Origin: Phoronis ovalis
Lineage: Eukaryota; Phoronida; Phoronidae
Reading direction: 5' to 3'
Assembly: GCA_028565635.1 (NCBI GenBank)
Contig: JAOXYB010057667.1
Location: forward strand, 1-10,975
DNA: 10,975 nucleotides
Shown here: positions 8,701 to 10,975 of the stretch, piece after piece
Position numbering within the stretch: position 1 is the first letter of the stretch
Layout of the letters: every line of letters starts with the position of its first letter
Made by a program: the position numbers and the translations under genes
The notes under the pieces: model-generated
What the model saw: only the letters and a program-made list of their open reading frames with translations
The model's database searches: none
Told to the model about the DNA's origin: nothing

Positions 8701-10572
8701 AATCTCTTCAGAAACTGCCAATTTCTTCAGACCTGCAGGTCATATGCATTTAAGCTAGCGCACATGTTTGTACAGGCTCAAGTCGAAAAACACTTTTATC
8801 CAAAATGTGCACATTTCCAAATGCCTCTATGTACTGTTTAGACTTTTCAAAGAAAAAATTGAAATAAAAAAAGTTCATATTTAACACTTTCGCAAAATTT
8901 CACCTGGAGGATGAGGCTTGAAACTAGAAAACATCATTTTGAAGACATACCTGGGTAACTCCTTCTTTTCTAACTGTCTCGTAAATCTTCCACAGTTGCT
9001 TTGTGAAGTCATCAACTTTAATGACACTATAATGCAGAACAAACACACATGTAAATGCATGGATGGAATAGCATAGATTAAAACTGAACAGAAATGTTTT
9101 CTTTCTAATCTGAGGAACAATAGGTAAGTCACAGTTGAAACAAACCGGATCCTGGGTTCCAAGGTGGTTCTTCGTGTGTGCCTAGAATGCATGAAGATAT
9201 GAAGACATCTCATCGATTGTTGTCTAATGACATGATCCCACCAATTATTCCAAATTTTTTATTGTACTGAAAATGTTTTTCTCAGCTGGTAATACTAATC
9301 TGCTATTTCAGACTCAGGTAGTTAATCTTAAAGTCTAAAGTTGATTGTGATATATTTTTACTACTTCGTGCTTTTCATTGTGATTGTTCGTGATGTGTTG
9401 TTTTGACATTCGAATTTGTTTAATATTCAATTGTAATTCTTTATATACAGATAAAAGTACTGTCTTTAGACACTGAATAGACTACCCTCTCTATAGAATA
9501 CATAAATGAAATGTTTGTAACACTGTTAACGTGAAACATATTTTACCAAAAACATATTATTATACAATTTTTTAACAGTGACACCGGCTGACTGTAGTTC
9601 TTGATAGGAAAATCTTTACCTTGAAAGACAACTGCTTAGAAACTCATGATCATGGGCTACCCGGTGCATCAGAAGGTTAAAGTCCTTTTGTATACTAATA
9701 ATTTGCTCAAACTGCTCTTTGGGTGTTGGAGAGGGGAACATGAGAAATGGCGTGTGAACTGCTATATCTGCCGAGTCAGGCTTGTCTGCAGTTCTCATTG
9801 TTATTCCTAAATAAATATATAAACATTCATTTAAAGGTGCGTACAATGACTATTATGCTTCTTCCTTCATTTTGTTAGATAAGACTAGAATAACATGGCA
9901 AGGTATTTTTTATAATTATAGAAATAATTACATACATAATTTTCTACTTTTAATACACTAATAAAACACATTTCTGAAATACCACTAAACAAAATGGGAC
10001 ATTTGTTATTTCAGAAGCACACACCAACTCTGTTCCCCAGACCATGTCCATGGCTGGTTGGCAAACCTTAAATAGGTTATCCCCCTAGCCAGGTGGAACA
10101 GATTTGACTTTCTAAAGCAAATGCTTTATTTAAGCATAAAAAACACCATTTTTCTCAAACTTCAGCTGGAAGCTGAGAATACTTCAGCTGGCATATAAAG
10201 TTTTGCCCCAGATTCAGTTGGCTGGTAATTTAAAAAAATTCATCTTATAGGTCAATGGGGACCAGATATGGCCTTCCAACCTACATCAACAAATGGTTTA
10301 TATAAGCATGAAACATAATAAACAAATCTTTTGGTTTGGTATATAAATCCCTCAAAATATTCTCCTCAGCTGTGTTATTTCTTTGCTTCTTTTTGTGTGA
10401 AGTAATGTTATACTAAAAGCCCATTTAACCTTTGCATAAATGGATTTATTTTTTTTACAATTTGAGTCAAATATCAAATACCATGAGTGAATGCCCAATC
10501 TTTAGCAAAATTGCCAAGGTCTTGTACCTCATCTTCACTCAAACTTTGAATCTTGCTTGGTACTTTTATCAT
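2515..10572 (-). CDS. GSS: Glutathione synthetase, ten coding exons, 3' end outside window
   Basis: Glutathione synthetase joins gamma-glutamylcysteine and glycine using ATP, giving glutathione, ADP and phosphate; in animals it is a cytosolic homodimer. The joined exons are 10572-10482, 9806-9620, 9026-8951, 7936-7779, 7387-7333, 6498-6425, 5553-5389, 4636-4567, 3362-3171 and 2786-2515. They give 1340 nt (446 codons plus 2 nt) with matching phases at every junction. Recalled human GSS (474 residues) aligns along the whole length. Equivalents of human active-site residues by that alignment are R126 (human R125), E151 and N153 (E144, N146; metal site), E225, N227 and Q231 (E214, N216, Q220), R280 and Y283 (R267, Y270), K319 (K305), and K377, E381 and N386 (K364, E368, N373) in the loop [10 protein letters not shown]. 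The C-terminal 40 or so residues, with human R450, K452 and the alanine-rich loop, are absent and should be encoded left of position 1. Identity is very secure; exact splice sites are inferred from GT/AG, phase and homology. Confidence 0.97.
2787..3170 (-). other. GSS: GSS intron 9
   Basis: A 384-bp intron in phase 0 with GTATAT donor and TATTTAG acceptor. Apart from the long hairpin at 2905-2940 it contains A- and T-runs (for example 3060-3075) and nothing else that I can identify. Confidence 0.93.
2905..2940 (-). repeat. Near-perfect hairpin, 17-bp arms, 2-nt loop
   Basis: Arms 2905-2921 (tgctaccggatatgttt) and 2924-2940 (aaacatatccagtagca) are reverse complements at 16 of 17 positions, separated by two bases. 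The single mismatch is C:A on the plus strand. In RNA of the GSS sense strand it becomes a U:G wobble, so the intronic transcript could pair all 17. The stem is too short for a usual microRNA precursor, and pairing beyond the arms is weak. Confidence 0.8.
3171..3362 (-). CDS. GSS: GSS coding exon 9 (residues 293-356)
   Basis: The acceptor is TTTTTCAG|GAATGG and the donor GACAAG|GTATAT, both phase 0. The frame begins [20 protein letters not shown], continues [16 protein letters not shown] and ends FVGLFSLDK. Human GSS has [37 protein letters not shown] and FAGLYSLD. K319 in AGTKK corresponds to human K305, which binds ATP phosphate. The exon carries the end of the substrate-binding domain and the return to the ATP-grasp fold, and it is one of the best conserved. 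Confidence 0.98.
3363..4566 (-). other. GSS: GSS intron 8
   Basis: At 1204 bp this is the longest complete intron; phase 0, donor GTAATG, acceptor TTTTTCAG. It contains a diverged two-copy tandem repeat at 3772-4030 and a small palindrome atgtagaaactacat at about 3705-3719. No exon-like sequence on either strand was found. Confidence 0.93.
3772..4030. repeat. Diverged tandem duplication, units of about 120-131 bp
   Basis: Two direct units share words in the same order: gcagccatttt (3781) and agcaaccatttt (3901); attttgatccaagttt (3830) and attttgatcaaagttt (3961); gaaattggtctagtactttt (3850) and gaaattggtccagtactttt (3981). The offset moves from 120 to 131 bp through an 11-bp length difference. 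The ending of the type ggtccagtacttttcgagttatc resembles a dispersed repeat common in animal genomes, as I remember it. No transposon ends or coding region are visible. Confidence 0.75.
4567..4636 (-). CDS. GSS: GSS coding exon 8 (residues 269-292)
   Basis: The acceptor is TTTGGTAG|AAATGG and the donor AAAGAG|GTAATG. The exon completes the split Val codon and reads [20 protein letters not shown] then TKE. Human GSS has [22 protein letters not shown] here. R280 and Y283 correspond to the substrate-binding R267 and Y270. The residue between Arg and Gly is Ser rather than human Asp; recalled yeast Gsh2 has Thr there, so the site tolerates change. The exon ends in phase 0. Confidence 0.96.
4637..5388 (-). 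other. GSS: GSS intron 7
   Basis: A 752-bp phase 2 intron with GTAAGT donor and TTTGGTAG acceptor. It holds a 13-base A run at 5150-5162 and a short stem gggtag/ctaccc near 5080-5104. A plus-strand frame of 101 codons (4837-5142) has no family resemblance and AT-driven composition, so it is taken as chance. Confidence 0.92.
5389..5553 (-). CDS. GSS: GSS coding exon 7 (residues 214-269), start of substrate-binding domain
   Basis: The acceptor is TGCTTTCAG|TGCTG and the donor TATTTGT|GTAAGT. The frame includes [20 protein letters not shown], then a block ending SLSHNKRLF, and stops two bases into a Val codon. E225, N227 and Q231 correspond to human E214, N216 and Q220, which contact gamma-glutamylcysteine. 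The exon lies in the central substrate-binding domain. A degenerate copy of this exon sits about 720 bp away in intron 6. An alternative donor two bases earlier (TTT|GTGTAA) would break the phase with exon 8. Confidence 0.97.
5554..6424 (-). other. GSS: GSS intron 6
   Basis: An 871-bp phase 2 intron with GTAAGG donor and TGCTTTCAG acceptor. It contains the dead exon 7 copy at about 6167-6283. It also has a repeated word of about 20 bases (5876-5897 and 6092-6111, sharing ca..cattttt/g..gctagag..ca) and A/T-rich simple sequence at 6110-6135. Confidence 0.93.
6167..6283 (-). pseudogene. Decayed duplicate of GSS exon 7 inside intron 6
   Basis: On the minus strand this stretch aligns with functional exon 7 at roughly three quarters identity by eye. 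Readable pieces in order are TVVFL (exon: AVVLF), [10 protein letters not shown] then a stop then R (exon: [12 protein letters not shown]) and, at 6210-6184, FSVSQHNPN (exon: FSIRQQNPN). Disabling changes are visible: the acceptor AG is AA (6285-6284), there is a net 2-base gain before DAEL, TAA at 6232-6230 replaces the CAA Gln codon, and about 7 extra bases lie before FSVS. The direct offset is 721 to 729 bp. Similarity fades toward the donor side, where the end is uncertain. It is best explained as an old tandem exon duplication in the same orientation, now non-functional. It is not a processed copy, because only one exon is present and weak similarity continues into the flanking intron. 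Confidence 0.85.
6425..6498 (-). CDS. GSS: GSS coding exon 6 (residues 190-214)
   Basis: The acceptor is AATTTCAG|ATGCCT and the donor ACACAAA|GTAAGG. The frame reads [20 protein letters not shown] followed by YGNT, then two bases of an Asn codon. This matches human [22 protein letters not shown], with GLA.G(I/L).KAWE.YG conserved. Reading past the donor meets a TAA at once, which supports the chosen splice site. Confidence 0.96.
6692..6711. repeat. Perfect inverted repeat, 9-bp arms, 2-nt loop
   Basis: Arms gtgttattt (6692-6700) and aaataacac (6703-6711) are exact reverse complements around aa. The design is the same as the longer hairpin at 2905-2940 but the sequence is unrelated. At this length, chance in AT-rich DNA is possible. 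Confidence 0.6.
6803..6926. repeat. Degenerate minisatellite, period about 31 bp
   Basis: Unit starts at 6803 (gccatagggcatatat), 6834 (accatgagatgtttttt), 6864 (accacagggtatatttt) and 6896 (actatttgataaggattttt). Spacings are 31, 30 and 32. Each unit runs from a CCA(T/C)-type start through an aagaa/agaa segment to a T-run; the fourth is the most decayed. The word tttaccacagggtatat (6861-6877) recurs exactly at 10810-10826, upstream of the coding region. Confidence 0.6.
7333..7387 (-). CDS. GSS: GSS coding exon 5 (residues 171-189)
   Basis: The acceptor is CTTTTAG|ATTTGT and the donor AAAAGG|GTAAAT. After completing the split Arg codon the frame reads [18 protein letters not shown] and ends in phase 0. 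It occupies the place of human HVLSVLSKTKEAGKIL, a variable surface region, so sequence similarity alone is weak. The support is the consistent phase on both sides, the splice sites and the position between two conserved exons. At 55 nt it is the smallest exon found. Confidence 0.88.
7388..7778 (-). other. GSS: GSS intron 4
   Basis: A 391-bp phase 2 intron with GTAAGA donor and CTTTTAG acceptor. It is AT-rich with short A-runs (around 7678-7687), and I see no repeat or other element in it. Confidence 0.93.
7779..7936 (-). CDS. GSS: GSS coding exon 4 (residues 119-171), metal-site exon
   Basis: The acceptor is TATTTCAG|CCACTG and the donor ATCATAG|GTAAGA. The frame begins [13 protein letters not shown] and continues to [21 protein letters not shown]126 in LFRNDYM matches human R125, a gamma-glutamylcysteine contact. 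E151 and N153 in IEFNTIS match the magnesium ligands E144 and N146. S156 and S158 match human S149 and S151. Compared with human SASFGG, this protein has SSSMAG, so the Phe and the first Gly are replaced by Met and Ala. The exon ends two bases into codon 171 (Arg). Confidence 0.97.
8158..8172 (+). promoter_or_regulatory. CTCF-core-like word
   Basis: ccactaggggggcgc resembles the animal CTCF core CCACTAGGGGGCGC but has one extra G in the run. The match is by eye to a recalled consensus. Related words also occur inside dispersed repeats, so binding is uncertain. Confidence 0.25.
8377..8388. repeat. 12-bp perfect palindrome in CpG-richer patch
   Basis: aggtgcgcacct is its own reverse complement. 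It sits in a patch (about 8350-8450) with more CG dinucleotides than the surroundings and with a CCAAT word on each strand (ccaat at 8370-8374; attgg at 8419-8423). It may be part of a regulatory patch or of an inserted repeat; no gene starts here. Confidence 0.55.
8951..9026 (-). CDS. GSS: GSS coding exon 3 (residues 93-118)
   Basis: The acceptor is ATTATAG|TGTCAT and the donor ACCCAG|GTATGT. The exon opens with the third base of the split Ser codon, then reads [20 protein letters not shown] and EGVTQ. Human GSS has [25 protein letters not shown] at this place, so DDFT and the EG(V/I).Q ending are conserved. It ends on a codon boundary. The exon is short (76 nt) but phase-consistent on both sides. 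Confidence 0.95.
9027..9619 (-). other. GSS: GSS intron 2
   Basis: A 593-bp phase 2 intron with GTAAAG donor and ATTATAG acceptor. It is AT-rich, and I see no repeat, RNA gene or exon-like stretch in it. Confidence 0.93.
9620..9806 (-). CDS. GSS: GSS coding exon 2 (residues 31-93, in part)
   Basis: The acceptor is TATTTAG|GAATAA and the donor TTTCAAG|GTAAAG. The exon begins with the last two bases of a Gly codon and ends two bases into codon 93. The translation includes [11 protein letters not shown], then [18 protein letters not shown] and [19 protein letters not shown]. This corresponds to human YAPFTLFPS, then [20 protein letters not shown], then FLEQTLS. These residues belong to the N-terminal helical part of the ATP-grasp fold. 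The homology is clear and both splice signals are strong. Confidence 0.96.
9807..10481 (-). other. GSS: GSS intron 1
   Basis: A 675-bp phase 1 intron with GTATTT donor and TATTTAG acceptor. Its main content is a pair of diverged direct repeats between about 10039 and 10380 and a duplicated acttcagctgg word (10159-10169 and 10181-10191). Confidence 0.9.
10099..10309. repeat. Diverged direct repeat pair, offset about 164-172 bp
   Basis: caaatgctttatttaagcat (10118-10137) and caaatggtttatataagcat (10290-10309) agree at 18 of 20 positions. Upstream of each lies cagat.tg.ctt (10099 and 10263), with an 8-bp change of offset. Similarity beyond these words is patchy. This suggests an old local duplication or two copies of one dispersed repeat. 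Confidence 0.55.
10482..10572 (-). CDS. GSS: GSS coding exon 1 (residues 1-30 plus one base)
   Basis: The frame reads [20 protein letters not shown] and on to FTH, then one base of a split Gly codon. It matches the N-terminal helix of GSS (human [23 protein letters not shown]). The donor is CATG|GTATTT, leaving phase 1, which is completed by GA at the start of exon 2. The chosen ATG has a purine (G) at -3 and sits two bases after a possible acceptor TTGTAG|GC. A second acceptor-like TTTTTAG lies nine bases further upstream. The frame stays open upstream through another ATG (MHFAFLVIVG before the chosen Met), so a slightly longer N-terminus cannot be excluded. The likely reading is an exon with a few bases of 5' UTR after an upstream untranslated exon. 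Confidence 0.85.
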
Positions 10573-10975
10573 GCCTACAATTACTAAAAAGGCAAAATGC
10601 ATAAATTTACAAACAAAAAACAGGCAACCTAATCATAATTATATTAGATATAATATTAATTAATGCATTACCTACACGTGGAATACAACTTACAACTCAA
10701 AAACAATACAATACCAATAAAAGCATCAACTAATTAATTCCAATGCAACCAATTTGATCCATAATTTTTATAATGGAGAACTATTTACGACACGATGTAA
10801 TATTTTCCATTTACCACAGGGTATATGTCTGGTATATGTTTGATACTAAACCTTTAATATTTTAATATTACCATAGGTTCAAGTTTTTTACCTAGGTCTG
10901 GGCCGGGGGGTACTCGGGGTATTTTTTGGTGGGGGTGTGCAGCCCAGTTAAAAATTTTGGATTTGTATTGTATAC
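10573..10975 (-). other. GSS: 5' flank or upstream intron of GSS
   Basis: No further coding exon is visible. A CACGTG E-box word lies at 10675-10680. On the minus strand it is followed by a donor-like TGTAG|GTAATG, which could bound a very short 5' UTR intron ending at the TTGTAG next to the start codon. This is only a possibility. The 17-nt minisatellite word recurs at 10810-10826. The window ends in the G-rich patch 10900-10935. No convincing TATA box or antioxidant response element was seen. Confidence 0.5.
10900..10935 (+). repeat. G-rich patch with four G-runs, possible G-quadruplex
   Basis: G-runs lie at 10900-10902, 10905-10910, 10916-10919 and 10931-10935, separated by 2, 5 and 11 bases. 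The patch stands out sharply in an otherwise AT-rich window. The G-rich strand is the non-coding strand for GSS. It continues as gtgtgcagcccag toward the window edge and may be the end of a dispersed repeat. Confidence 0.5.

Larger units (their letters stand above)
7937..8950 (-). other. GSS: GSS intron 3
   Basis: A 1014-bp phase 0 intron with GTATGT donor and TATTTCAG acceptor. It contains a CTCF-like word at 8158-8172 and a GC/CpG-richer patch at about 8350-8450 that includes a 12-bp palindrome. The remainder is AT-rich with no recognisable feature. Confidence 0.93.

Noticed and set aside
8881-9213. 110-codon minus-strand open frame
   Set aside because: Only the 8951-9026 part, read in another frame, is GSS exon 3. 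The frame itself crosses both splice sites and has no resemblance to GSS.

Overview
This is an intron-rich, AT-rich animal genomic segment (by eye about one third G+C). It carries one recognisable gene, cytosolic glutathione synthetase (GSS, the second enzyme of glutathione synthesis), on the minus strand. The eukaryotic-type GSS protein, GT-AG introns of about 0.4-1.2 kb and simple low-copy repeats point to a metazoan, probably an invertebrate. The sequence does not allow a closer assignment.

Layout, read in gene direction from right to left. Positions 10573-10975 lie upstream of the first coding exon and hold a G-rich patch at the window edge. Ten coding exons follow: 10572-10482, 9806-9620, 9026-8951, 7936-7779, 7387-7333, 6498-6425, 5553-5389, 4636-4567, 3362-3171 and 2786-2515. 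All exon-exon phases agree. Together they encode 446 complete codons plus two bases, matching human GSS from near its N-terminus to the conserved ELG(V/I)(Y/F)G segment. Residues equivalent to the human metal, ATP and gamma-glutamylcysteine ligands are present where the sequence is covered. The last roughly 40 residues (the LLRTK and GGVAAG part) are not found, so the final coding exon should lie beyond position 1.

The most unusual feature is in intron 6. At about 6167-6283 there is a decayed second copy of coding exon 7, in the same orientation and about 720 bp upstream of the functional exon in gene direction. It has lost its acceptor AG, carries frame-disrupting length changes and has an in-frame TAA where the working exon has a Gln codon. 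It looks like an old tandem exon duplication that has died.

Other structure lies in introns. There is a near-perfect 17-bp-arm hairpin in intron 9, a diverged tandem duplication in intron 8 resembling dispersed-repeat sequence, a roughly 31-bp minisatellite in intron 5 sharing a 17-nt word with the 5' flank, a small GC/CpG-richer patch and a CTCF-like word in intron 3, and diverged direct repeats in intron 1. The last, incomplete intron (1-2514) contains an imperfect inverted repeat and two weak plus-strand coding-like stretches that I could not assign. I found no tRNA, rRNA, CRISPR, prokaryotic gene or intact transposon gene.
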